NCBI RefSeq assembly: GCF_002934665.1
Contig: NZ_NIRS01000002.1
Coordinates: 620,001-684,000 of the forward strand
DNA length: 64,000 bases
Source of the DNA: Pseudomonas laurylsulfatiphila
GTDB lineage: Bacteria > Pseudomonadota > Gammaproteobacteria > Pseudomonadales > Pseudomonadaceae
Direction: 5' to 3'
Part shown: in pieces, positions 54,788-63,749 of the stretch
Position numbering within the stretch: position 1 is the stretch's first letter
How the letters are laid out: each line of letters opens with the position of its first letter
Made by a program: the position numbers and the translations under genes
The notes under the pieces: generated by a model
What the model saw: the letters and a program-made list of their open reading frames with translations, nothing else
The model's database searches: none
What the model was told of the DNA's origin: nothing

Positions 54788-55473
54788 CAGGCCAGCGCCT
54801 GCTGCGACGCAGCACTGTGGATCCGCCCGTCACGCATGTGCAACTGGCGCTGCGCGCGGGCGCCCAGGCTGGCGTCGTGAGTCACCACTATCAGGGTCAG
54901 CCCCTCGTCGTTGAGCTCCTCCAGCAGGCTGAAGACTTCGGCGCCGGCCTGGCTATCGAGATTGCCGGTGGGCTCGTCGGCCAACAACAGCGCCGGTTGC
55001 ATGACCATCGCCCGGGCAATGGCGACGCGCTGGCGCTGACCGCCGGACAGCTCGCCCGGGCGGTGGGCAATGCGATCGCCCAGCCCCAGGCGCTCCACCA
55101 ATTGGCTGCTGCGCTTGTGCCGTTGCGCCGCGCCGATGCCGGCGAGGACCATCGGCAGCTCGATGTTTTCCAGCACCGTCAGCCGTGCGATCAGGTGGTA
55201 GGACTGGAACACGAAACCTATCAGTTGGCTGCGCAATTGGGCGCGCCGCGCCTCGCTCAGCGTCGCCGTGGCCTCGCCCTGCAGCCAGTATTCGCCGGCG
55301 CTCGGCGCATCGAGCAAACCGAGGATGTTCAGCAGGGTCGACTTGCCCGAGCCTGACGGGCCCATCACCGCCATGTAGTCACCGGCGGCGATGTCCAGAT
55401 CCAGGCCGTCCAGCCCCATCACCTGCTGCTCGCCCAACTGGAAGGTGCGGCTGCCGCCGCGCAGGCGGATCAT
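54787..55473 (-). CDS. MacB/LolD-type ABC ATPase
   Basis: A 228-aa ATPase: MGPSGSGKSTLLNILGLLD (Walker A), FVFQSYHLIARLTVLENIE (Q loop), ELSGGQRQRVAIARAM (signature) and LLLADEPTGNLDS (Walker B). The ATG at 55473 overlaps the adaptor's stop (ATGA), so all four genes of the operon are coupled. This family powers mechanotransmission exporters acting on periplasmic or lipid-linked substrates. Confidence 0.93.
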   Translation of the reverse strand: MIRLRGGSRTFQLGEQQVMGLDGLDLDIAAGDYMAVMGPSGSGKSTLLNILGLLDAPSAGEYWLQGEATATLSEARRAQLRSQLIGFVFQSYHLIARLTVLENIELPMVLAGIGAAQRHKRSSQLVERLGLGDRIAHRPGELSGGQRQRVAIARAMVMQPALLLADEPTGNLDSQAGAEVFSLLEELNDEGLTLIVVTHDASLGARAQRQLHMRDGRIHSAASQQALA

Positions 55474-56621
55474 TGCTTGGTCTCCGCCGCATCCACCGGG
55501 ATCACCGCCACGGTGTCCTTGAGCCCTTCCTGCTCGAGGCTGGCGACTATGCGCGCGTTCTCGTCCAGCCCTGCGAGCACCTCGGTCCAGCGCCAATTGC
55601 TCAACCCGGTTTGCACCTCCACCTCGCGCAACACCCGGGCGCTCGGGTCATAGCGCAGCACGCGCTGCCCCTCCAGCAGGGTCTCGGTGGGGATGCGCAA
55701 AGCACGTTCGCGCTGCTCCAGGAGGATCTCGACATCGGCGCTATAGCCGGTGAGCAGGACCAGATCGGCCGGCGGCTGGTCGAAACGCACCTCGACATCG
55801 ACGGTGCGCGCCTGCTTCTCCAGTTCACGCACATAGGGCGCGATGCGGCTGACGCGGCCAGCGAATTGCTGGCCACGGAAGGCATCCAGGGTGATCCGCA
55901 CCGCGGTTCCGGGGTGAACCCGGGCAGCGTCCACTTCATCGATCGGCGCCTCGACATACAGGCAGCTGTCGTCGATCAGGTCGACCGCCGGCGGCGTGGG
56001 AATACCCGGTGGCGAAGGGGTGACGAACTCGCCAAGTTCGCCGTTGATTTCTGCGACTATGCCGGCGAATGGCGCACGCAGGGTCGTCTGCTCCAGCAGT
56101 GAACGCTGCAACTGCAGGCTGGCGTCGGCCTCGCGGATCAGCACGTCACTGGCATTGCACATCAGCTTCGCCAAGTGAGCCTTGGTCTCGGCCTGATCGA
56201 GGCGATCGGCGGCAACCAGCTTGCGATCGGCCAACTGGCCCAGGCGATCGAGGTCGCGCCGGTCCAGATGAGCCTGCTGGCAGCGCTGTTCGCGGGCGTT
56301 GCGTTGGGCCTCCAGCCGCGCCTCGGCCTCCTGCAACCGGGCCTGCTGCTCGTCCTGCCGCAAGCGCATGAGCACCTGACCCGCCTGGACCCGCTGGCCC
56401 TCGGCGATCAGCAACTCGGCAACCTGGCCGCCGACATTGAAGGAAAGATGCGAGCGCCGACAGGACTTCAGCGTACCCGCGCGGGTGTTGGCCACCAGCG
56501 TCTCCACCGGCCCCCGCTCAACCCCCAGCAGCCTGACCGGCAACGGCTGTGGTCGACTCAACCAGCCGCCCAGCACCACCAGACAAGCCAGCATCGACGA
56601 GGCAATCAATAATTTGCGCAT
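55470..56621 (-). CDS. Periplasmic adaptor of a MacAB-type exporter
   Basis: A 383-aa membrane fusion protein. The N-terminal helix (LLIASSMLACLVVLGGWL) anchors it. LSFNVGGQVAELLIAEGQRVQAGQVLMRL and LRAPFAGIVAEINGELGEFV are the lipoyl halves flanking a coiled coil with many Gln/Glu/Leu residues. The ATG at 56621 follows AGGAGG perfectly; a GTG three codons earlier is not preferred. First gene of the operon adaptor-ATPase-permease-permease. No outer-membrane factor is encoded here, so a shared TolC-like channel is likely. Confidence 0.92.
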   Translation of the reverse strand: MRKLLIASSMLACLVVLGGWLSRPQPLPVRLLGVERGPVETLVANTRAGTLKSCRRSHLSFNVGGQVAELLIAEGQRVQAGQVLMRLRQDEQQARLQEAEARLEAQRNAREQRCQQAHLDRRDLDRLGQLADRKLVAADRLDQAETKAHLAKLMCNASDVLIREADASLQLQRSLLEQTTLRAPFAGIVAEINGELGEFVTPSPPGIPTPPAVDLIDDSCLYVEAPIDEVDAARVHPGTAVRITLDAFRGQQFAGRVSRIAPYVRELEKQARTVDVEVRFDQPPADLVLLTGYSADVEILLEQRERALRIPTETLLEGQRVLRYDPSARVLREVEVQTGLSNWRWTEVLAGLDENARIVASLEQEGLKDTVAVIPVDAAETKQ

Positions 56622-56687
56622 GGACTTCACCTCCTCCCCACATGGCTTGAGCCTAGGTCAGGAGGTTAAAAGAACAACGCAAAACGT

Positions 56688-56726
56688 CATTTATCCGACG
56701 ATTTTCAGACGAGTGTCAGATAAATG
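56688..56726. promoter_or_regulatory. Dyad upstream of the MacAB-like operon
   Basis: CATTTATCCGACG (56688-56700) and TGTCAGATAAATG (56714-56726) pair at 11 of 13 positions, 67-105 bases before the adaptor start. This suits a two-component or TetR-type operator. Apart from it, the 56631-57057 gap shows no supported gene. Confidence 0.4.
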
Positions 56727-57057
56727 GCGAATGAGATTTATTTCTCTCGCAACGGCTAATCCCAAGCCATGCCAACTCAATAAAATTCCTTGCCACGGCA
56801 AACGCTACGACGTCGAAATTTCTCCGGAAACTGTGCCACGCCTTGCCCATACCCGAATCTCTTCAAGCGGTCACTCGCAAGTCAACTGAAATGGGTGGCG
56901 ATTCGGCTCATTGCGACTTTATTACAGAATAATGACAAGAATTACGCCCGATTAATCTAGAAATGCGACACCGGCGTTGAGCTCAAACACGGGCTGATAT
57001 AGAACACCCTGGCAGCATTTTCCGAAGTGGTTCAATACGCGTTCCAAGGGCTCGAAT

Positions 57058-57897
57058 ATGAAAATAAAAACAAACAAAAACCTGCTCTCCCCCTTGCTCC
57101 TCTCTCTAATGATGCTTCACGGTGCTCCCACCTTTGCCGAGGAAGTCGCCAACCCGCCTTCAAATCTTTTAACCGCAGCCGTCGCCTGGAAGCAAACAGC
57201 CGCCGAGTTTGAAGCGCTTTATTATCAAGGGTTCAACGTAGCAAGAATGCAACTGGATCGAGCCCTCCAGGCTCACAAAGCGGGTGACCGACCCTTAGCT
57301 ATCATCAGCGATGTCGACGATACAGTGCTCAGTAGCAACAGCTATTGGGGCTATATGATCAATGCCAACAAAGAGTTTTTCGACGATGCAGCATGGGATA
57401 GATGGGTGGCTGACAATGGCCCGGTTGCCACGCCTGGCGCGGTGGATTTCTTGAGCTATGCACAATCGAAGGGTGTGGAGGTTTTTTACGTGACCAGCCG
57501 TGACCAAGGCGAAAAAACCTTTGAATACGCATTGGCGAATCTTCGGAAAAACAATCTTCCATTTGCCGATGATAAACACCTGACGGTTTATCGCGACAGC
57601 TCCAACAAGGAACCACGCCAATCAGAGATCGCCAAGGATTACGATGTGGTGGTGATGCTGGGTGATAACCTCAACGACTTTAAGCGCAAGTATTACGTCG
57701 CTGACGTTAAACAACGTAATAGCCTTATGACTGAAGACAAGGAGCAGTTTGGCCGCAAGTTCATCATCTTTCCGAACCCTACCGATGGCCACTGGCTCAA
57801 AGCCATTTTTGGCGATTCAGAACCACCGGCCACACCGGAAAACCGTGCGAAGTTCAAGGCAGCTGCCAGCACTACAGCTTGGCAGCTTAAGCAATAA
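57058..57897 (+). CDS. Acid phosphatase of the e(P4)/class C HAD family, exported
   Basis: A 279-aa exported phosphatase. The signal peptide (LLSPLLLSLMMLHGAPTFA) precedes a HAD domain: IISDVDDTVLSSNSYWGYM holds the nucleophile and general acid Asp (DxD), FYVTSRDQGEKTFEYALANL the Thr/Ser and VVMLGDNLNDF the metal ligands. Related e(P4) and class C enzymes dephosphorylate nucleotides in the periplasm. No lipobox is visible. ATG at 57058 after AAGGGCTC. Confidence 0.9.
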   Translation: MKIKTNKNLLSPLLLSLMMLHGAPTFAEEVANPPSNLLTAAVAWKQTAAEFEALYYQGFNVARMQLDRALQAHKAGDRPLAIISDVDDTVLSSNSYWGYMINANKEFFDDAAWDRWVADNGPVATPGAVDFLSYAQSKGVEVFYVTSRDQGEKTFEYALANLRKNNLPFADDKHLTVYRDSSNKEPRQSEIAKDYDVVVMLGDNLNDFKRKYYVADVKQRNSLMTEDKEQFGRKFIIFPNPTDGHWLKAIFGDSEPPATPENRAKFKAAASTTAWQLKQ

Positions 57898-57921
57898 CAA
57901 GGCTGGGTGGCAGCAGGTTTT

Positions 57922-57948
57922 AGGGGGTGGCAACCATCGTTCCCCCCT
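57922..57948 (+). terminator. G/C-run hairpin after the phosphatase gene
   Basis: AGGGGG (57922-57927) and CCCCCT (57943-57948) can pair around a 15-base loop 25 bases after the stop. No T-run follows, so termination is uncertain. Confidence 0.3.
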
Positions 57949-58004
57949 GAAGTCTCAATGACGATTTCAGACAGGCAGCTTTGAGTGGCTGTGTGTGTCC
58001 GTCG

Positions 58005-58030
58005 GGATAGGCAGAAAACGGCCAGAAGCG
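58005..58030. repeat. Half-unit of REP-like repeat
   Basis: ggataggcagaaaacggccagaagcg matches the right arm of the repeat at 63778-63795. Confidence 0.5.
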
Positions 58031-58092
58031 CTCAGTCGCTCAAAACACTTAAAAACCACTGATTGCTAAAGTCATCAGGATCCGAAAATAGC

Positions 58093-58992
58093 TCACTCGG
58101 TCGAAGGGACGGATGTTTTGCTGCCCAAGCGGATGAGTTCATTGGAGAAACACAGGCCGACGATGATCAGTGCCGCTCCCGCGTACAGGCTTTCGCGTGG
58201 TACTTCATTGAGTGCCACAAACGCCAGCAGCGCGGCGAACAGTGGCTCGGTCAGCTCCAGCGCTTGCACCTGGGATGGCTTGAGATACTCGATGGCCTTG
58301 GTGGTGCAGAAGAAGCCCAGGATTGTCGGCAGCGTGGCCAGCGCCAGCAGCACGACGATCGCCAGCGGTGACAGCTCACCTATCGCGAAACCATCGGCCG
58401 CAGCCGGCATCAAAAGGTACAGGCTGCCAAAGAACAACAATTGTCGGGTGAAGTGCAGTCCCCCCGACACACCCATACGCTTCATGGCAACCGAAAAGGC
58501 CCCATAGCCACAGCCGGCCATGGAGGCGAGCGCAGCACCTTGCAAGGTAAAGCCTTGCTGCAGGTCGCCGCCGAAGATCACCGAGATCCCGGCGATAGCC
58601 AGTGCGGCGCCAACGGTAGCGTTCGCGGTGATGGCATCCTTGAGGAAAATGCGCCCCAGAATGATCGAGGAAATTGAGGCACTGGCCATCAGCACCACCA
58701 CCACACCTGCCGCAGCGTAGTGTCGATAGGCGGACGTTTCGAAATGGAACAGCACAAAGATGCCAAGGAATGCGCAGATAGCCGCCTGAGTCCATTTGGT
58801 CGACGCCGCCGGGCGCTTGAGGACAAATAATAAGATCGAGAGCAGCACGCATCCCAGTACGGTCTTGATGACAGCGACACTGCTAGCGGTGAAACCATTA
58901 CTCATGAGTATTTTGCTGAGTACACCGATCGTTGCGTTCAGTGCCGCAGCGGAGAGTGCAAATATGACGCCTTTGCTGAAAGTAGATTGCAT
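58093..58992 (-). CDS. DMT-superfamily (EamA) transporter
   Basis: A 299-aa inner-membrane protein with about ten hydrophobic segments in two EamA repeats (ALSAAALNATIGVLSKILMS at the start; LALATLPTILGFFCTTKAIEYLKPSQVQALELTEPLFAALLAF in the second). Such proteins export metabolites or amino acids. The start is the ATG at 58992, with AGGGA about nine bases upstream; the 30 residues before it are too charged for TM1. Substrate unknown. Confidence 0.88.
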   Translation of the reverse strand: MQSTFSKGVIFALSAAALNATIGVLSKILMSNGFTASSVAVIKTVLGCVLLSILLFVLKRPAASTKWTQAAICAFLGIFVLFHFETSAYRHYAAAGVVVVLMASASISSIILGRIFLKDAITANATVGAALAIAGISVIFGGDLQQGFTLQGAALASMAGCGYGAFSVAMKRMGVSGGLHFTRQLLFFGSLYLLMPAAADGFAIGELSPLAIVVLLALATLPTILGFFCTTKAIEYLKPSQVQALELTEPLFAALLAFVALNEVPRESLYAGAALIIVGLCFSNELIRLGSKTSVPSTE

Positions 58993-59159
58993 TGATGACG
59001 ATCCCTGTCGCTGAATTGTCGTTCGATAGAATGCCGCCCTACATCGACGGCGCAAAGTTTGAGGATACGAAGATCCGACCAACCCCAGTATTTATTGTGG
59101 CATAAGCTGGATCGCCCAGTAGGATGCTATTCGCCTTCTTGTCGCCGCCAAGGGAGAAG

Positions 59160-60239
59160 TCAGAGGGCCTGGCCCTTGGCTATGCAATTTGAGTTGACGA
59201 ACATTGCAGTGTGCTGCAAAGACTGACGTATATCCGGTTTGGCTATTCCATGCCTGTTGGCAAATTGCTCGACCGCCGCTGTATCAAAACGAGTGGTCTG
59301 GATAAAGTCCAAGGCTTCGGTTTTTGTATTCAAAAACCGCGCGACGGGAGGAATACTCAGTAGCAACTTCAGCAATCGGAGTGAAATGTAATGCTTGGGA
59401 GACTTTAAGCCCAAAGGTTGTGCCACCTGTACCAGGAGTTCTCGCAAGTTCGGTGTTTGGTCATCAAGCGCCAGCAGTTCCTGGCCCACCATGGCAGGAT
59501 CAAAAGCACAAACCGCCACCAGCTCAACCAGGTAATCCACGGTGACCAGTGGCAGCCAGTGCTCGGCGGTACCGGGCACTGCAGTCAGCTTTCTCTGCAC
59601 AAGGTTGCGTATCAGCTCCACCAGCGGCTGACCGTCAAGGATATGCCCAGTGCGGCTGTGGCCACAAACCGTCGCGGGGTGGACAACGGTAATCTCCCCG
59701 CCCTTGGTGGACATGACCTCCAGGGTCGCAAAATGCGCCTCCAGCTTGCTCCCCTCGTAACCACCGACATGTCGGTAGACGGCAGGCCAATTCGTCAGCT
59801 CCGGATAACGAGGATCAATTCCGATGCGTTGCAGATGTTCATGATTTTTCAGCATGTAGCCGCCGATCATCACTAGCCGGCTTTTTTGCTCAGCCGCCAA
59901 CAGCGCCACGCGCTTTGCCCCTTCCACATTCACCGCACGAGAATGCTCCACTGAAAGCCCCCATGCGAAGTGGGCGCCCAGGTGGAATATGACTCTGGCG
60001 TGCCTTAGAACTTCTCGGTCAACAAGACTCAGCCCGAGGTTGTCCCGTTCCAGATCGCCAGCCACGGCAAATACCCGGGTTGCACACCCTCCCAAATTGT
60101 CGACTTGCTCCCGCAGTGCAGCTAGTCGCTCTGGGCGACGCATCAACACCCGAATGGTGTGCCCTTTTGCACTCAGATACGCCACCAAATGTTGACCGAT
60201 GAAGCCGGTCCCCCCCGTGACAAAGCACTCCACGCTCAT
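59160..60239 (-). CDS. NAD(P)-dependent epimerase/SDR-family oxidoreductase
   Basis: A 359-aa extended SDR. ECFVTGGTGFIGQHLVAYLSAKGH is the NAD(P)-binding motif (GxxGxxG), and GGYEGSKLEAHF the catalytic YxxxK. It contains VVHPATVCGHSRTG in the substrate region. Substrate unknown; such reductases or epimerases often act on sugar nucleotides or aldehydes. The ATG at 60239 follows AAGGAGCAGGG. It diverges from a MerR gene whose promoter region carries the MerR dyad. Confidence 0.88.
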   Translation of the reverse strand: MSVECFVTGGTGFIGQHLVAYLSAKGHTIRVLMRRPERLAALREQVDNLGGCATRVFAVAGDLERDNLGLSLVDREVLRHARVIFHLGAHFAWGLSVEHSRAVNVEGAKRVALLAAEQKSRLVMIGGYMLKNHEHLQRIGIDPRYPELTNWPAVYRHVGGYEGSKLEAHFATLEVMSTKGGEITVVHPATVCGHSRTGHILDGQPLVELIRNLVQRKLTAVPGTAEHWLPLVTVDYLVELVAVCAFDPAMVGQELLALDDQTPNLRELLVQVAQPLGLKSPKHYISLRLLKLLLSIPPVARFLNTKTEALDFIQTTRFDTAAVEQFANRHGIAKPDIRQSLQHTAMFVNSNCIAKGQAL

Positions 60240-60271
60240 TTCCCTGCTCCTTGTTTAAGGTGAAAAATCAA

Positions 60272-60302
60272 GCGTAAACTATCGACCCAACTCTATAGTC
60301 AA
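60272..60302 (-). promoter_or_regulatory. MerR-type promoter of the SDR gene
   Basis: On the minus strand TTGACT (60302-60297) and TTACGC (60277-60272) are separated by 19 bases, the stretched spacing of MerR-activated promoters. The spacer contains the dyad CTAT-A-GA...TC-G-ATAG (60298-60279). Confidence 0.6.
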
Positions 60303-60313
60303 GCGGTGTTTTC

Positions 60314-60715
60314 ATGAAAATCGGCGAACTCGAGGCCCGCAGCGGTGCCAGCCGCCATACGCTGCGTTACTACGAGCAAATCGGCCTGATCTCACCGCTG
60401 CGGCAAACCAACAACTATCGCGTTTACACAGAGCAAACGCTGCAGGATCTGGACTTTATCCAGCGCGCGCAAAGCATGGGGTTTTCCCTGGGGGAAATAG
60501 GCGAGATTCTGGATGCGCAGCGGAACAAGCTGATCGATTGTGCTGACGGCGCCAAGTTAATTGAAAAGAAGATGGCGGAAATCAAACAGAAAATCGCCAA
60601 CTTCCAAAGCATTTATCGGTACCTGGACCAAGAGCGTGCAAACCTCGAAGCCAGTGCTGCCAAGCAACTTGAGCTTCAGCAGCTGAACAACTCTGAATTG
60701 CTCCGGATTTGCTAG
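60314..60715 (+). CDS. MerR-family transcriptional regulator
   Basis: A 133-aa MerR regulator: MKIGELEARSGASRHTLRYYEQIGLISPLRQTNNYRVY is the winged helix, followed by LDFIQRAQSMGFSLGEIGEIL and a dimerising coiled coil. There is no metal-binding cysteine set (one Cys in LIDCADGAKL, one at the C-terminal end), so it is not a clear metal sensor. It sits divergent from the SDR gene and probably activates it through the dyad between them. Confidence 0.9.
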   Translation: MKIGELEARSGASRHTLRYYEQIGLISPLRQTNNYRVYTEQTLQDLDFIQRAQSMGFSLGEIGEILDAQRNKLIDCADGAKLIEKKMAEIKQKIANFQSIYRYLDQERANLEASAAKQLELQQLNNSELLRIC

Positions 60716-60720
60716 ACACA

Positions 60721-60782
60721 TGATGTCTGCTTTGGGTCGATTGCTGCCTGTCACGAAGGGCAGCAACCGGCCAGGAGCCGCC
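60721..60782. repeat. REP-like stem-loop
   Basis: TTGCTGCC (60741-60748) pairs with GGCAGCAA (60759-60766), flanked by tgtctgctttgggtcga and ccggccaggagcc. It starts just after the MerR stop and is the best-preserved unit of the family in the window. Confidence 0.75.
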
Positions 60783-60942
60783 ATTCAACGCGACTCGATA
60801 ATACTCACCCGACCGTGCATCATGATGCTCGCCATCATCTCCTGTGGCACCAGGGCCAGAAGAGCAGAACACTGTTACCGCGAATCAGGTATTTACACTG
60901 CCCGCCCCTGGCGAATGAGCCTATTGAAATGGAAGTCATCTC

Positions 60943-61365
60943 ATGTTTGAACGTAACAAACTGGTTCCAGAGTTAATGGTCACTGACCTGGATAGCAGTC
61001 AGGCTTTTTGGGTGTCTTGCCTAGGGTTCGAAGTAGCTTATCAACGCCCAGAGGATGGATTCGCTTACCTCGACTTGAACGGTGCTCAAGTAATGCTTGA
61101 GCAGGTTGATCCGGACGCAGGCCAATGGCTGACTGCGCCCCTGACCAAGCCGTTTGGAAGAGGAATAAACCTGCAGATTGACGTTATGGCCGTAGTACCA
61201 ATCATCCAAAAACTTGGCCAGGCTGGATTTCAACTCTATCGAGAATGCAAAGACACCTGGTATCGGGCTAGCAATGTAGAAGTAGGCCAGCGCGAATTCA
61301 TCGTCCAGGATCCCGATGGTTATCTCGTGAGGTTGGTAGAGCGGTTGGGTGAGCGGCCGGTTTGA
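60943..61365 (+). CDS. VOC-family protein (bleomycin-resistance-like)
   Basis: A 140-aa single-domain VOC protein: LVPELMVTDLDSSQAFWVSCLGFEVAYQRPEDGFAYLDLNGAQVMLEQV and QREFIVQDPDGYLVRLVERLG. The lack of clear metal-ligand His (the first His is absent) and the DPDGYLVRLVE ending fit bleomycin-type binding proteins more than glyoxalase I. ATG at 60943 with GGAAG eight bases upstream. Whether it gives drug resistance is unknown. Confidence 0.85.
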   Translation: MFERNKLVPELMVTDLDSSQAFWVSCLGFEVAYQRPEDGFAYLDLNGAQVMLEQVDPDAGQWLTAPLTKPFGRGINLQIDVMAVVPIIQKLGQAGFQLYRECKDTWYRASNVEVGQREFIVQDPDGYLVRLVERLGERPV

Positions 61366-61502
61366 TCAATCTGAACACAGACCAGGGCGACCGTCCGTTT
61401 AGGGTCATTTGCCGTCACTCGGGTTCGACAACCATTCCGGATGGCTGCACTGTTTAGCCGACCCGATCTGATGTGACAAAACCTGTTCCAGCGCTGGGAT
61501 TT

Positions 61503-62048
61503 CTACTGTGCGCGGGGCTCGGATGGAATGAGGACGACCAGATCCGTATTACCTATGTCGACACCCGCTTGTGAAAATAAGGTAGTCGCTTGCCCACGGT
61601 GATGCGTCTGGTGGTTGAAGAAATGCATGACCAAACCATAAAAGTTCTTGTCGGCGGGCACTCCCGTCATGCTTGTGTAATTGAGGGTGTGATCTAAATT
61701 CGCCTCTGTAATGGAGCAAGACCACTCGATAATGATCCTGTCGAGCCACACTCGATGTGCCGAAAGTTCTCGGATATTTGAGAATGTTGACTGGTCAAGG
61801 CTTTTGGGGGCAGGAAGCTGCCGAATCGGCTCCAGAGCCAAGTGGTTCGCCGGGTGCTCGGCGAATCGCTTGAGCCAGATAGTGTCCCCGGCCACTAAGT
61901 GGTTCAACGTCCCGAGAATAGAACCAAAGAATGCTTTTCTATTCACTGAAAGCTCTTCATCTGGCAGGCTTTTGGCTGCCTCATAAATCTTTGCGTTCAT
62001 CCACTCGTTATAGGTCGCCATCAAGCAGATATGGCCGGTGCGGCTCAT
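61503..62048 (-). CDS. DinB-family protein
   Basis: A 181-aa four-helix-bundle protein: LMATYNEWMNAKIYEAAKSL, GTLNHLVAGDTIWLKRFAEH and FGLVMHFFNHQTHHRGQATTLFSQAG (HFFNHQTHHRGQ) give the three metal-binding His of DinB/YfiT-like proteins. They are putative metal-dependent enzymes, some thiol-dependent. The start is the ATG at 62048 with AAGGA upstream. Function here unknown. Confidence 0.88.
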   Translation of the reverse strand: MSRTGHICLMATYNEWMNAKIYEAAKSLPDEELSVNRKAFFGSILGTLNHLVAGDTIWLKRFAEHPANHLALEPIRQLPAPKSLDQSTFSNIRELSAHRVWLDRIIIEWSCSITEANLDHTLNYTSMTGVPADKNFYGLVMHFFNHQTHHRGQATTLFSQAGVDIGNTDLVVLIPSEPRAQ

Positions 62049-62297
62049 TGTGTTCATCCTTTGAGTGAATATTTGATCAGCGGTCCACGCTCATCTTGAA
62101 GCCCCGTCTAGTACTGGGCTTCGTTGTGTTCAGTGTGGCGCAACAGAGTGGCCTCTCTCGCTTGGAGCATGCGTGTAGCCCGGCGAAAGGGGAATGGAAA
62201 TGGTCGTGTCGAGTGGTGAGGGCATCAAAAAACTGCCTTAACTGCGTTATGGATTGATGAATAGTCTGTGGGTGTGCGTTGAATTGCGCTACCCCGA

Positions 62298-62369
62298 TGT
62301 CCGCTTTTGGGCCGTTTTCTGCATGTCTCCACCGGCAGCTATGGGTCGGAAGCCGTCGCTCATGAACGT
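62298..62369. repeat. REP-like repeat next to IS copy 2
   Basis: tgtccgcttttgggccgttttctgc followed by ccggcagctatgggtcggaagccgtcgctcatgaacg is a repeat unit whose end abuts the element, where the ggacg of the IS boundary continues it. Confidence 0.65.
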
Positions 62370-62629
62370 CCGTATATGGACTCCTCCTCGTTGCAAGCCT
62401 CCTTCGCTTTGGCGCCCGTGCCGACTGCACACGTATATTCGACCTCTTACTGCGGCATCGTTTTGATGCAGGGCCATGATGGGCTATTCGCGCGTCAGCT
62501 CCCAATCGCTTTTACGTGCTTTACGCACCTGGACGTTAAAGGGTTTTGCCGACGCCGGTTCGACCGGTTTGCCATTGCTCGGGTTGCTTCGCAATCGTGG
62601 TGTGTGGGGCTTCTCCCGGGATGAATGGA
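62367..62629 (-). ncRNA. Candidate guide (bridge/seeker) RNA region of the IS, copy 2
   Basis: Reverse complement of 50444-50706, the non-coding right end of the element; identical in the bases I compared. Same reasoning and uncertainty as copy 1. Confidence 0.45.
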
Positions 62630-63661
62630 TCAGGCCGCTGCCCGACCCGGTTGGTAATCAGTGCCATTGCGCAGCATCGCCCAAGCCATGCGTGCAGTTT
62701 TGTTGGCCAGTGCGATGGCGGCCACGTTGGGATGTGAGCGCTCGGCTAAACGGACAGCCCACTGGCTGAGTCGATCGTCTTTGGATTTGGCTGTGCGCAG
62801 TGCCGACCGCGCACCGTGGATCATCAGCGTTCGCAGATAAGCATCCCCACGTTTGCTGATGTCAAGCAGTCGATCCTTGCCGCCAGAGCTGTGTTGCTTT
62901 GGCGTCAGCCCTAGCGAGGCGGCCAGTTGTCGGCCGTTAGCAAACTGACTGGCATCACCGATGGCAGCAACTAGCGCAGTGGCAATCATCGGGCCGACGC
63001 CACGCAGTTGTTGCAAACGGACGGCCGATGGCTCACTTGCCGCGATCGCAGATATCTCGCCATCGAGTTCGCTCACGCGCTCATCAAGTGCGCGCAGGTC
63101 ATCCCACAAGCCATTCAGCAGACGACGAAAGCGTGCCGTCAAACCGTTATCTGCATCTTCTAGCCAGCACGGTATTGCGCGACGCAGCATCAGTAATTCC
63201 TTCGGCGCAACGAGACCGTACTCGGCGATCAGCCCACGAATCTGATTGGCTTTGGCCGTCCGCTGCTCGATTAAGCCGGCCCGGATGCGATGCGTCGCCT
63301 GGATATCCTGTTGTTCGATGGTCTTGACGGCGACGAAGCGCATGCTGGGGCGGCTCATCGCTTCGCAGATTGCCTCGGCATCGTTGGCGTCGTTCTTGTT
63401 GCTCTTGACGTACGGTTTGACGAACTGCGGCGCGATCAGCCTCACCCGAAATCCGCGTGCTTGTAGTTGCCGCGCCCAATGGTGCGCACCACCGCAACTT
63501 TCCATGCCGATCTCACAGCCGGGTTCGATCTTCTCCAGCACCGTTTGCAGCCAGCGATCGCGAGGCAGACGCTGCCGCCAGACTGGCTGCTCATGACGAT
63601 CCACGCCGTGGATCTGAAACACGTTCTTGGCCAAGTCGACCCCAATGCGCATAAGCTTCAT
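62630..63661 (-). CDS. IS110/IS1111-type transposase (copy 2)
   Basis: A 343-aa transposase identical to copy 1 except Asp for Gly at residue 267 (codon GAC for GGC) and one silent change in the Gln codon near residue 300. The change lies in the Tnp_20 domain just after the conserved Ser; its effect is unknown. All four DEDD residues are kept. Start at 63661 as in copy 1. Confidence 0.95.
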   Translation of the reverse strand: MKLMRIGVDLAKNVFQIHGVDRHEQPVWRQRLPRDRWLQTVLEKIEPGCEIGMESCGGAHHWARQLQARGFRVRLIAPQFVKPYVKSNKNDANDAEAICEAMSRPSMRFVAVKTIEQQDIQATHRIRAGLIEQRTAKANQIRGLIAEYGLVAPKELLMLRRAIPCWLEDADNGLTARFRRLLNGLWDDLRALDERVSELDGEISAIAASEPSAVRLQQLRGVGPMIATALVAAIGDASQFANGRQLAASLGLTPKQHSSGGKDRLLDISKRGDAYLRTLMIHGARSALRTAKSKDDRLSQWAVRLAERSHPNVAAIALANKTARMAWAMLRNGTDYQPGRAAA

Positions 63662-63749
63662 GTGTGGACTCCTTCTCACGGTTGACTGCGGTTCGCACCT
63701 TCAGTCTGGCACTCAAGATGCCGAGGTGAGGAGGAGTCCATCCCATTGC

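Noticed and set aside
62077..62505. A frame crossing from the gap into the left end of IS copy 2
   Set aside because: It lies in the non-coding end of the element, and the matching frame in copy 1 diverges at the IS boundary, so it is not a conserved gene.
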